A stretch of 64,000 nucleotides of DNA from positions 62,001-126,000 of the forward strand of contig JBAIAA010001121.1 of NCBI GenBank assembly GCA_037893245.1, given 5' to 3'. The DNA comes from Crossaster papposus (lineage: Eukaryota; Echinodermata; Asteroidea; Velatida; Solasteridae). Of the stretch, positions 1-12,624 are shown in pieces. The translations under genes and the position numbers were made by a program. Position 1 is the first letter of the stretch, and each line of letters starts with the position of its first letter. Under the pieces are notes generated by a model. That model searched no databases. It saw nothing but the letters and a program-made list of their open reading frames with translations, and was not told the origin of the DNA.

Positions 1-2920
1 ATAATGCTGATAACTGTTAATCCTTCAGAGCCATTCAATCGGTTGACATTATGGCCGAGAAAATGGGCAGTTGGTTTGCTTCTCAGCATGTTTTCACTGA
101 TTCCAAGTCGGAGCCGAAGCCGAAGCCAAAGATAAAGCCAAAGGTTTCAAAAACCTTCTATGATTCAAATCAACAGATATTATTTCGGCCAGTTGTCTTT
201 GGATATGATGTCATTACATCTCTTTGATGTGTGGGCGGTGGTGTTGAGATTGGGTAAGAAAATCGAATGGCAGTGTTATTACTAATAACATAGAGATACG
301 AGAGAAGAATGTATTGAGTTGCCAGGTATTAAGTGTCATTCTATAAACCTGAAGATAATGTAAAGTCTATCAGCGAGCAGTTACCCCCCCCCCCCCCCCC
401 CCCACCCCCTCTCAACAGGATACAGTGCCTGTCAAGACTTTCTAGTAATAAAATGCGTTCATCAGCTTTGATTTTAACTTATTGTTAAAAGCCAGACAAA
501 ATAGGAGAAACTGGAGATGAAGCAATCGACGCAAAACACACGGGCGGTAAAGGGACGAGAGTAGTTCCATAAGCATTCGATGTATATGGTTATCGTGACA
601 AATCTATATACACGATTATGAAAACTGGTGCGCTGCCGCACTGGCTAGAGAGAGCGGTGCGTGGTGGTATAGCTTCACAATCACAGGGGAATGCAAGCAA
701 ACAAAATGATTCCGTTTCCCAATCTTGGAACGGATTTTACAAATCTGAGAAAACGTTTTGGTTCAGCGTGCTTGTATTAATGGACAACCATTAATGAAGA
801 GTACTGGAGACGTATGCAGCTCATTAGAATATCGCTGACTATTATTGAGCAGTTTACTTCATTAGTAAGCCCATTATATCTACATCGCACCGCTTTATTT
901 GGGCGTCAGATGCTATGGTCGATAGTGCTTCCGATAAACCATATAGACTATAACCCCATTAAATGATGCGTCATCAGAAAATCTTACCCAAATGGACCCA
1001 TCTCATGATAAGTCTCCCTGTGGGCGTGTATGATTTCTTACGCCCCCCTAGTTGAAGTCGGTTGTTCCATTTGTGATTCACGTCACATGGTTATGTGCCA
1101 ATCTGCAGGATCTGAAATTTCGGCTGAAGAATATTGGAATCTAATTGGAATGGACACTTCTCTTTACACGTTGGGCTTAACGGATCAGTCTGGCAAGAAA
1201 TGGGTGCACGCGTAATGGGCCTGAAAAGCCAACTCGCAATCCTCCCATACCGAACCCTACATCCCCAGCACTCCCCGACAAAAAAACAAAAACACATCTA
1301 TCACTCTCATTTTCACCTGAAATCTAAGCGTCGAGTTCAGATTTACTACATACACACGTGCCCTAAAGGACAGTTGTTTTGTTTTACTTGTAAGACGCAT
1401 GGGCGGAATTGGTTGCGTTCACTCGATTTGCCCAAGAGAGAAATCGACTAATTGTACATGCTGAGGAACAGAAATGTGGACAATCTTTGTAGCTGGAGCA
1501 CTCGCGCACGTGACCGTGCATGACATAACCAATATTCATCACCGAGATTCCTGGACTTTCAACTGAAACTATTGACGCGCCCGTTGCCTCATCCGAGTTC
1601 CCAGTAACACAGGTGATTGCATATATCCATAAACCACTGCGAGGGGCCAGCCTAATTATTGCATGTGCATCAAATTAATCCCCAATACCCCTGAGTTTAA
1701 CACACCATCCTCCATCGATATATCTCCTTTTTTTCCTTCCCTGTTCTAAGAATTTGCATTTGTTGGTTGTTAAAGCTGATGTTTGAGGGCAGAACGAGGC
1801 AGAAGCCTTGGTAACTTCCTCGATTATTCCCCCAAACCCAAAATGTTATCCCCGAAAAATCAATGATTAAGAGGAAGCGTGCAATTGCACCTCTGGATGT
1901 ATAGGCTAAAGAGCGACAAATTCAAAGCGCGACCAGTTTGATGTCCTCGGTTTTTACGAAGAAACGCTCGAAGGTTCAATCATACGTGGAGATTCAAACA
2001 GCACAAAGCTTTTCTCTTTCGTTTGCCATTTCATGAGAAAGGAGGAAAACGCATGAGGTATCATGAGGGAAGAATCCGAGTATTGCACTTATAACTTTGA
2101 CAAAAACTCAGTTAATTTGACAAATGTTTGGGTATTGGAACTCGTAAGCCCTACGCGGTTGAGCATCGACCCCGAATGTGTTTTATATCTCACACGATGG
2201 CCCGCGGCCGTACGTGCTCGCTCCCTTAAACACCAATACAAAATTGGAATATTTTGTCAGACGCACATGTAATAAAAATGTTGTTCGATTGAGACCCCAA
2301 CTAATCCGCGCACCAGTATCAAACCAATTAGGGTAATCAGCGAGTATAGGTGTGAGATCCTAGAAGTGCGCAGGACGTTTTTTTATCCGGGCGTTGCATA
2401 CGCGAGTTAATAATGTTCGCCGTTATTATTAGCTCTCTCGGTCTGTTGAGCGCACTTGAGGCAATTGAAGTGCTATCTTACCGGGAAATTGAGGTCGTGG
2501 CCACCAAAATATATCCCGTAGGAGGCGTCTTAAGCATGCTCGATAAACGCTCCAAAATAATTCGGTCATAATTCTTGGCTCAGCAAGCCAAAACTAAAAA
2601 TAAATACCTAACATTGACATTCTAAGAATAGTAGTGATAACTACGAGTTATCCCTAAGGGTTGGTACCGCTTAGTAGCCGCACATCTTAAAGAAAATACA
2701 TCTAGAAACCATAATCCTCGTTTTATAAGCCACCACTCAATTGTGTTTGTCTTAGTTGATTGTTTTCCTTCCAAATAGTTCTTCCACGAGTGAGGGACAT
2801 TGATGAAGGATTTATATATCCGACGAAGAATAACATTTTGCTGACGGGACAGTTTTCGACTTCTATTTGTTTCTCAAGAATTGCTTGTCGGCTGGCAACT
2901 GATCATTAAGTCTTAAACCT
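1..2920. other. Upstream intergenic DNA, no gene recognised
   Basis: Short open frames occur on both strands but none shows a recognisable domain, a good start context with splice sites, or a protein-like composition. The only obvious structure is a C20 run at 384-403 followed by a CCCC block. Nothing else supportable is seen here. Confidence 0.6.
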
Positions 2921-2921
2921 G

Positions 2922-3174
2922 GGGTCAGTTTTATGAAGCTGCTTAGCACAACAATTTGCTTAACACAAACGAAACCTTGCTCAGTAAAAACAGGTTACCA
3001 GCCAAAACTCCATGTTTTTTTCATGCTAAGCAAAAACCAGCTAAATACAATTACAAGTCACAAACAATACACATCACCTGAAAATTTGGTTTGTAACCCT
3101 GTTTTTGCCAAGAAAGAATTGTCATGCTCAGCATTTTTTGTGTGCTTTTTTAGCAGCTCCATGAAATCGGCTCC
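2922..3174. mobile_element. Foldback/MITE-like element, about 250 bp
   Basis: The ends are imperfect inverted repeats. The left arm reads TTTTATGAAGCTGCTTAGCA (2929-2948) and the right arm, reverse-complemented, reads ATTTCATGGAGCTGCT (3152-3167). A second inner pair, AAAAACAGGTTACCAG near 2986 and its complement near 3090-3110, extends the foldback. There is no transposase, so it would be non-autonomous. Exact edges and target duplication are not resolved. Confidence 0.6.
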
Positions 3175-3889
3175 TAATTGGAATCAAGACGTTTTTTGGG
3201 GGGAAAGGACGGGAAAGAGGCTGGCCCAATAGACAGGATACAGAGTGAGGCGAATAATTAGGCATCTCCGTAGCTGCACTCAAGTGAATGGACCGTCATT
3301 AAATGACAAGCGACGGGCATTGAACACTGAACGTGCGTTATCGGTTCTCCACGCGGTAACTCACACAATCCGTTCGCAAACATGGTATGCCTTTGGGGAA
3401 AACGATACGATGTTGACTGTGCCAACACATGACAAGGCTCTTCTAACTAAAGGCCGAAAACTAATCCCGTCCCAATGTAACAAACTTAAAGAATGCACGT
3501 TGCGCGTGCTTCGGCACATTTTAACGGCCAGACTTTGCCAATGCGCAAACAAGTTCACTGATTTGTTTGTATTTTAATGTCCATAATAATATAATGGCGC
3601 AATGTGTTACAAGCGTGAACTTAGTAGTAGTCTGATTTCCTGACTTCATTATATAGGTCGTATGTCAGTATAATAGCAGTCGGATTCAACATTTGTAGCC
3701 TCTTACCCTGGTGAAAAGGTGAGACCAAACTTGAATACATGTACAGGGTATTATTTCCAGTAAACTGTTAGTGGATTTTTTTTTTTATCATAATTGATTT
3801 CCCCCTCTATACCGTAGGAGAAACCCTTAATAAGCCACGACTGAAAGAAGATAAACAGTTTTAGCGATGCCCCGATTCCCAGTAGAAAC

Positions 3890-4106
3890 ACTAATCCGCA
3901 AAGATGGCGGGACCCCCGCGCCTTTTTATCGGTTTACAGTTTCACTCGATTTCCTGCAAACATCGCCGACGTGACTCGAGCACCGCCAGCAAACCAGAAG
4001 ACGATTTCGGATTAGGCTTCGGATTACCAAGCCATCTGCGATAGCTTGCGGGGCACGGACTAGACTATAGCTGGTCCCCCGTACCGGCCTGCCCTGCCAA
4101 TTTACA
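3890..4106 (+). promoter_or_regulatory. Candidate promoter and non-coding first exon of the GPCR gene
   Basis: A CpG-rich patch lies 0.6-0.9 kb upstream of the first coding exon. It contains AAGATGGCGG at 3901-3910, which matches the YY1 element often found just after animal transcription starts. A donor-like CAG/GTATAT lies at 4104-4112, and an acceptor-like site at 4670-4671 could receive it. The non-coding exon is inferred, not shown by the sequence. Confidence 0.3.
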
Positions 4107-4671
4107 GGTATATCGTGTGGTTATCCTTAGGTCGGAACCAGCGAAGCTTTACTTCGTCTTGAATGGAGTTAAACTCAGCTCGGCTCAACGCTCGTCACTG
4201 ACTTGACAGCAGGGCGATAGGAGCCGCGTTGGGAATGTTTGACTTGTGATGCGAAGCAACAGTAAAGTACCTGTACGTATGTGCTTCACACACTCGTCCA
4301 AATTAGTCACCTGTGTGTCCGGACCATTCACGCATCCGTCGCAGATGAGACATTGTCGCGTTGCTTCCTCGAAGGGAGAAATATTATATCGCGAGGATCG
4401 CAGGAGAAAAGCGCAGACGCACAAACACAATCTCTTCCTAGATCATTAAGCGACGGCCAATGAGACAACGTCGCATGGGGATGCAATCAGTGATTCCTAC
4501 TCGTTGATGGCATAAACCCCCTCCTCGTTAACTCTCTTCATTTGGCAAGGAGCGACAGCTTACATGCATCTCAGGAGACAAGTTGCATCTCAGAGCGCTG
4601 TTAACTCAAACATCAGGACAAGCAACGGGAACATGATGGAATACTGAATCAACTTGTTTTTTGTTTTTAAG

Positions 4672-4755
4672 GACACACAATCTATTTGTCTTCGTCTGTC
4701 AACAAGGAGCGCATTAGCCTGCACCACGTTGAAGCAAACTTCTCAAGGAGGCAGA
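4672..4755 (+). other. Predicted 5' UTR portion of the GPCR coding exon
   Basis: A pyrimidine-rich tract ending in TTTTTAAG at 4664-4671 looks like a 3' splice site. The 84 bases from 4672 to the start codon would then be 5' UTR. The reading frame is open back past the acceptor but contains no earlier ATG in frame, which favours the ATG at 4756. Confidence 0.5.
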
Positions 4756-5100
4756 ATGGAGGAGGACTACCGTTCCTACTCCTTTTCCTACTTCTATTCT
4801 TACTCCGACTACAACTCTAGCGTAGTTAGCCCGGAGCCTGAGCTAGGAGTCCACGCCGTCTTAGTACCCATCGTCTTCGGAATCATAACCATTGTGGGTC
4901 TGCTAGGCAACGTCTGTGTGGTAGTAGTCATCGCCCGCAATCGCACCATGAGGACTGTCACCAATTTCTTTATCATGAATAACGCCATCACAGACATGGT
5001 GTTCGTTGTCATCTGTGCGCCTATCACTGCCTCCCAGTTCATCCTGTCAGACTGGATTTACGGAGACTTTCTCTGCAAAACCGTGGCCTTTATGCAGTAT
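4756..5100 (+). CDS. GPCR coding exon 1 (residues 1-115: N-terminus, TM1, TM2, start of TM3)
   Basis: The ATG at 4756 has A at -3 and G at +4, a good animal start context. Residues 1-30 form a Tyr/Ser-rich extracellular tail. TM1 is about 33-60, TM2 about 69-93, and TM3 begins after C107. The exon ends TAT/GTAAGT at 5100/5101 in phase 0, right after residues FMQY. Confidence 0.9.
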
Positions 5101-8100
5101 GTAAGTATACAAAAAAACGTTTACCAATTGTTGTATTACGGACCAATGGGTGTTACAGTCAAACATGATCACGTACTACCACAACCTTGTCCACTCCTTA
5201 ACGTGATTGATTACCACCAATCCGTTCACATAAACCGTTGAACAGAATAACAGACACCACAGATAGAGATAAAGATGCTTAGTTTGTGTACTTTCACGGT
5301 AGAGTCATGGGAAAAACAAAGCTATAAGGACTGTTGATTGGGTGAAATAGGCCACGTGTTCTGGGACATCAACTTAAACATTTAAGCGTTATTTGCATGT
5401 TTTTGGTTCACATTCCAGTTCATGACAACACTTTTAAATCATTCATATAATTTTACGAGATATGCATGTTGTGCAGAAGGGAAACATTTGAGTTTGAATC
5501 ATGTGACCTTAATATCTCATTATGTAAACAAATGTTACATGGTAATCAACAAACGCCTTAAAATACTGTTACCATAATACGCTGCCGCAAAGAACTAACG
5601 TTACTAGGAGAGACACAAACAAGAGATTCTGACAAAACCCTGCACGCGCACACACAATTTTAATTTTAATAATGCGTGTTTTTGGCGATGCCGTGAGAAT
5701 AGCCTCAGCAGAACAAATTAAATGTGATAGGATGTACATTGATACCAAAAAAACTGAGCAATACTTTCACTAAATTTTCGGACGATCAAGTCAGATTTTC
5801 TGATCTGAGTGGCAAGAGGAAGCTACAAACAAATTCCTTCTGCTTTGGTGGACACTCGGCAGAATAATTTGCATTAACAATTTGCAGGGGAATTTTGTAT
5901 CGATTTATTTTCCAGTAACAGTGATTACAACGTACTGCGGAGGTTATTCGTATACAGGTTGTAAGTACATGTATACAATGGTGTCATTAGTGAATCACAG
6001 CGAAAGGTCAGAGGTCTAGCAACATTTTGTTATCCTAAATATTACATCAACGCTATTAAATGTAACATTTCTGTCTCACGAAGCCAAACCTTCTATTGTC
6101 AGGTGGAGTTTTAACTTAATTATTTCAAAAGAATGATTATAAAAGCCGATGTACAACAAGTGGAGCGAGGTAATCTTCAAGGGACACAACGTCGAAAGCG
6201 TCATGAACTACAAATCAAGTTTTATACGCAAATGGTATTATCTGGAGAGAGCATATAAACGTCCACACAACCACACGACGAAACAAAAATGAACTCTCAA
6301 AAGAATCAAACAGTTTGGGTTCTATTTGTGATTCCAGTCGTTTGTTCCAGCCGTATTGTGCACGTACGACGTGTACCATTATTCAATCGTTGGCATGAAA
6401 GAGATATATAATTATACGGCTGGAAATACGTGCCACAAAAATATGTCCGCTGTATCAGATGTAAACAACTTTGGTTTTTCCTTCTTTTCTCGGGAACAGT
6501 AATTGTTTCCTTTCAATCTGACCTTTTAAATAGGATAAGTAAACAATCTAAAACTTGAAATTTTCGAGGAGTTTAGGACGATGTGCCCTTTAAAGTGCAA
6601 TTTCTTTTAAAGAAGTGCTTTGGTTCATTATAAAGGGGTAAGAGCAACTGTACACAAGTTAAAAAATATACAAAGATGGTCGAAATTGCTTAAACAAGGT
6701 CGGCCTAATTGCATACCGTTTATAGCGAAAAATCCGTGCTTATACGATATTCGTATTCACAATCCTGAATATAGTTAGCACAGCCAAGACATTGGGTTAT
6801 GGTCATAGCACGGCTATGGTCGAACACGGCTATGGCCATGGTCGAACACGGCTATGGCCATGGTCGAACACGGCTATGGCCATGGTCGAACACGGCTATG
6901 GCCATGGTCGAACACGGCTATGGCCATGGTCGAACACGGCTATTCGATGTCGTCACGTACATGTACAGGGTGTCTCTAAAAAAAGTATACCCATTTTAAA
7001 ATTGGTATTATTGCAAAACTACTGAATATTTCAGAAAAAGACAAATGTCTGTGGAAAGGGTAGAATGTTCTCTTTTCAATGGTATAAGGTTTATTATGTC
7101 ATTGCCATGGATGACTGAACAAACAAGACATTTATGAAAGGTACTGAAATCAGCACTGTGACAAGTTGGTTTTACTTGAGCGACGAAGCTCCGGCAGGTG
7201 TTTTTAAGGACAAATTCTTTTGCTGTTTGAGGTTGAACAAATTGGAAAAATTATGACAGGGTCTCTTTCCTGACAAATGCAAGGTGGTGGTCACCATTCC
7301 TGTTAATGCATAGCTGGCATCTTAGTCTCATGCCTGACTTATCGTCCCAACTTGTCACAGTGCTGATTTCAGTACCTCTCATAACTGTCTTGTTTGTTCA
7401 GTCATCCATGGCAATGACATAATGAACATTATACCATTGGACAGAGGGCATTCTACCCTTTCAACAGACATTTGCCTTTTTCTGAAATGTTCAGTAATTT
7501 TGCAATAATATGAATTTGAAAATGGGTATACTTTTTTTAGAGACACCCTGTATATCACGATTATATTGCATTGATTCATTCAGCAGTGAACAGATACGGT
7601 TAACACACAAATATTAGGGCCGCACTTCGAAACTCTTGTCTCTATAGGGCTATTGTGTAGGTGTGCACTCATTACAACTACGCGGGGAATTGCTGACAAT
7701 AGCCATAGCCGAAGCTCTGGAAAGTATGGTGTGTAGTCATCAGTCACGTAGTCCCAAGTGGCGGTCAAAGCGACACGGAGAGCGATGACCTGAAAGCCGA
7801 GATTATCAACAGGAAGGGAAACAGAAAACAACCGGTTTTTTCTTCGTCTTTTCGATGTGTCATATTAATCACTGTTACCTACATTACCCACTGTCCAACC
7901 ACGTTAATGCAGTAATACTATAGTTACCTGTTGTTAACCAGGACAGACGTATATACGTGCTTATCAAAAAGAAAACAATATTGGCGGGAAAATCAGGAGA
8001 TCGTGTTTTTACTCAATTTATTTGGTTCTATAGCATTGCTATAGAGATATCGGGAACATCAACCCTTCAAAGATTCCGAATCTGTTTGCAAAAAAAATAA

Positions 8101-11100
8101 CCTAAAGGTTATTGGGTGTACAATTTCGGGGGTTATACAAGAAAGATGAGAAAATCCACAGCATCTTAACTGATAAAAAGCACTTGCGTCCAACTGAAAT
8201 CCTGGGCTATTAATGACGGCATAGGTGGTAGTTGATGCCGCAAATAAGGTGTTAGGTTACCCAGCAGATGTGCTGCAAGAAATTAAAGTCAGCATCAATG
8301 CAACTTGCCTCCTGCATTCCCAATCGACGGTGTTATAGTCAGGCAGATTGGTAAACACAATTTCAATCACAATAATAAATGCACGTCCTATCGTCACGAG
8401 CAAGATACTTGGCTAAAGAACCGTCGCAGATTTGTCGTAAAAGTAGAACATAACAAGTAATGTTCAAATGTTTTAAAATGGCTGTCCATAAACCCAGCGC
8501 GAATGCTTTCACAAAAAAGGTGCACTGCATTTTGTGAAATTTGATTGAATTGTGTTTTAGTCTCGAGAGGTGTACACCAAATGGAACCGCCAAGGGGTGA
8601 TTACTTCCTATTGTTTGGCCGTCGAGAATCTAATCTTTTTTACAAGATGTTTCAAACACCCCCCCCCCCCCCCCAACAAGAAAAAGAGATAGATAGAGAG
8701 AAAACTGCTGAAAACTTGCCCTAGTAAAAACAACCCTCTTTTCGCGAGCACACCTATAACCTAAATCGGCATTTTATTGACAGAACGATACAAAAATAGT
8801 CGTCAACCAAGAAGCTCAGTTCCCATGTACGGCGGGTATGTAATCAAATGCCCTCTATTTAGTTCGGTCGATGTTCAGGTAAATCCAACACACAATTCTC
8901 AACTGATAAAATAAATTAAATTCTGCGCATACTCGCCGCCAGGAGAATCTTTCCCACAATTCCTAGTTGTTAATATACACGTTTGAGCATGCCAAGTGCT
9001 AGGCAAACTGCAGTTCAAAATGAAGTTTCATAATATGCCGCCACCAAGTGACGGAAAGCTAAACTGGGTAAACTAAAAAGAGCAACTCCACTTGATAACA
9101 AAGACAAACCAGACAACAACAACAACAATTACGGAAAAGTTCAATTGCGAAAATTAGAAGGAAACATTAAATATAAAATACAATATGTTTAAAACAGGGA
9201 TCAGTTGCCGTCTCTGGCATTAATCGTAACCCTATAAGAACTCAATATAGATTCCATATTTATGGATCACACCATAAGTTCAATGGAGATGTGACCAAAA
9301 AACACCGACCACGTGCTATTTAATTTAGCACGACATGAGACCAAGGGACTCCCCCCCCCCCCCCTCCCCCCCCCCCCCCCCCCCACCACACAAATAACCA
9401 ACAAAACGCGCGGGTCATTAGGCAAGTCACGCGTAAATATGGCGCCAAAAACTCAAGCTTCGATCTGTGTGGCGGCACGTTTTCCTTTTCAATTGCAAGG
9501 ACTTGCATTTGGCAAACGACGTTAGTATCTGTACCACGCTTAATTACAACAAAAGTTATGTTCGCACAGCCATGCACTCCCCTCCCTTAGATATAATCAG
9601 ACGTTACACATGGGATTTGCATACGGTACTAATACTGGTATACTTAACACTAAACCGTGAAAGAGGGACGATGGTGATGATTATTTGCGGAAGAAAATAT
9701 GTTTTCTTTTCGTTGGAAAGAAAAGTGTTCAGTTTACATGCTTTGTGGAAAAACAAGAAAGGTTAACGACGTGAAGTTAACCACTACGCAAGTGTCCAGT
9801 ACTCAAACCGTTTTTGTTTTATTCATGCGATTTCAAGAGCGGCTTGTATATATCTTAATAATAATAATAACAATAATCCCTGATATGTTTGATGTGATGA
9901 TAAATCAACAATATTGAAATTCACTGTGACCCTGAGGCATCACGCATTATTTCACATGAATTCATTTTTGTTTAAATTCTATCTCTTCCTTATTCTCTTA
10001 AGTTTCCTCTTGAGATTAATTGCCATTAACCAGGGATCAATTTCTGTCGGGTATTTTGCGAGATAAATCGTGAATGTGTGTGTGGGTATTATCTGCTCCT
10101 GTGTTTTTTGTATGTGATAGGTTAACGAACGACAGGTTAGAATGGCGGGCAGAGTTGAGGCAAATGTCGGTGGCGAGAAAGCCTCGGGGGAGCGGATGAC
10201 GATGATTAAGTTCGGATTTTAATAATCTCATCGTGGAACGATGTATCCACACTACAGTAAACAGGACAACACAAATTGCTATCAAAACAAGAAATCTGAC
10301 TGATTTTGTAGAAGGAAAAACACCACAAAATGAATCGTACTGACTCGGTAACCAATAATGTATGTGTGATTTATCCAAAGGCTTTGACAGAATGACTCGG
10401 AAGGCTCATTTGGTTGAATAATAATAAGTGGAAAATTAAGTGTAAACTGTATAATTATTACATTTCTTTGATTTCTTTTAAGAACGTTCATTACAATGTG
10501 TGAAATATAAATTAGGAATATTGATTTTTTTGTTTTTATGTGGCATTTTAAGGTAATAATTATACAACATTTTGCAAACAAAACTTCCGGATTATTACGA
10601 AATACCTCTACTTATACGATACATATAGGATATAGTCTCATGCACCCGGTGAAATCGGGGCACCTGGAGGTACTGTCATTATCAAGAAAAGTAACATGTT
10701 TTTTAATGAATTTCCAACAATTGTCGGCCGAAGACCGTTGGAAAAACAATTCTTCAAATACCGCCCCATTTAACCAAATTAAATCATCCGCTTGTTGTTC
10801 ACAATACACATCAGATTATGTGAATGATTGCAAGAAAGCTATAGTCTAGTTCCCTGACCTGACAATTCCCCCGACGTCTAAATATTGTTCCAGGTTTGTT
10901 TGTATGTAGGGTCAGGGAACCAGACTACAAGAACAACATTTTTGTTCTAACATTTATCTATATGAACACAAAACTTTAAATAGGTCAGTAAATAAAACCC
11001 AGATCTATAATATAAAACATCTCTAAATCCATCCATTTCTGAAAATTGCAGCAAAAGCTAAATGTTGCTTATTTACCTATAAAATCATGTGGTTGTGTTT

Positions 11101-12429
11101 CGGCTGGATTTACTAGCTTGGTATCGATTAATAACTGAATCATTAGCAACATGTTATTTTAATATAAGGGACACGAGGTTTACCACAATTCTCGATGGCA
11201 GAAATGGGACTCCGTTGCACAGATGCCTTTACTTATTCAAAAGCGGGACAGTAAATTGGCCTGACAGGTGCATTGCTCAATAATGAAAAGTCCAGAGACC
11301 TAAGAGGAATGAAAACATCCTTTCGATTAAGTCCCAACCTTTAAGACTCCTTTTGAGACACCCCCCCCCCCCCCCCCTTCTCCATCCACATTATTCGGTA
11401 GACGGAAAGCGGGCAATCTAGAACGAAATGCGTAAGCCCCCTTACTTACACAAATAAACCACAAGGGAAACTGACAAGTTGTATCGTAAAATCGGGCGTG
11501 ATCCCTGGCCACACGGAATTCTAGTGTTTATGACTTCTGACTAGCGCCCTCGAACAACTGGGATACTGACCATCATAGGGCAATATATGGCAATATAGCT
11601 CAGTTCGTAGAGCGCCGGTCCGGTATTCCGGAGGTCTCAGGTACAAGTCCCGCCTCAGTGCCGATTTTTTGGTTCACTTCAAAATTCAAGCCCTTGCTTG
11701 TTAGAATTCACATTGGCTTTGTATTGACTTTGTAGAGAGTATACCTTTTGCAGCTATCCAAAAAAACTATCCAAACAAATTATTGTTCAAAAGCTAAAGA
11801 TATTAATGACAATAAACTCACTGTAAAAATTAGTCCCTCTGCAAGCTGTTATTTTGAAGAACATAATATAATAATGCAATTTCCAAAAATGCGTCTCAAA
11901 GACGCACTTTTAGAAATGTACGTTTGTAGTTGGTTTGTAACCCACGCAATTGTGGCTCGGCAACTTTGAATTAAAACTAAAATCTTGGAATATTGTTTTC
12001 TCGATATATATATATATTTATATACAGCATTCACAGAGATATAACCTTATCGTACTGCTTTAAACATACAAAATGTACAACAGACAAATGATATACAATA
12101 CGATCCCTGTATGTTTAAAGTCTGACCATTGGCGTAACTTGGGCTCTGCGGGACAAATAGCGCCTGTAAGGTAAACCCTTGTTAGCATCACAGCCAAGAA
12201 AACAGTGTTTTACATTAGTGGATTTACCGTGCTCTGTTTTTGTTCATTTGGTCTGTTGTATCCAAACACGACCCGGGATTTTACTCGGGGTGACTTGGGG
12301 CGTAGAACGACAAACAAACGGACACATTAACGGATAAATGCACCGCTTATAAGTTTGTCGTTCCTTCTGCAAACACTGAATTAGCCAAGCTTGGATCTCG
12401 TTGGAGCCATTTCATTCCAGACGCCCCCT

Positions 12430-12461
<32 letters not shown>

Positions 12462-12592
12462 GACTGCAAATGACCAAAATGTGTTTGCGTTTTCATTGCT
12501 AATATTTTGAAATTGCGCGATGTGTCGCAGAACGCTACAGCGGTGGCGGTGGCCAGAGCTCAAAGGAGTCAAAATTTAATGTGAGTGGCACG

Positions 12593-12624
<32 letters not shown>

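Noticed and set aside
6792-7025. Repetitive coding frames reading HGYGHGRTRLWPWSNTAM
   Set aside because: They come from the 22-bp minisatellite, which is open in all frames, and do not continue into protein-like sequence.
11589-11664. A functional tRNA gene
   Set aside because: The A and B boxes are present but the stems are imperfect and repeat sequence follows, so a tRNA-derived SINE is more likely.
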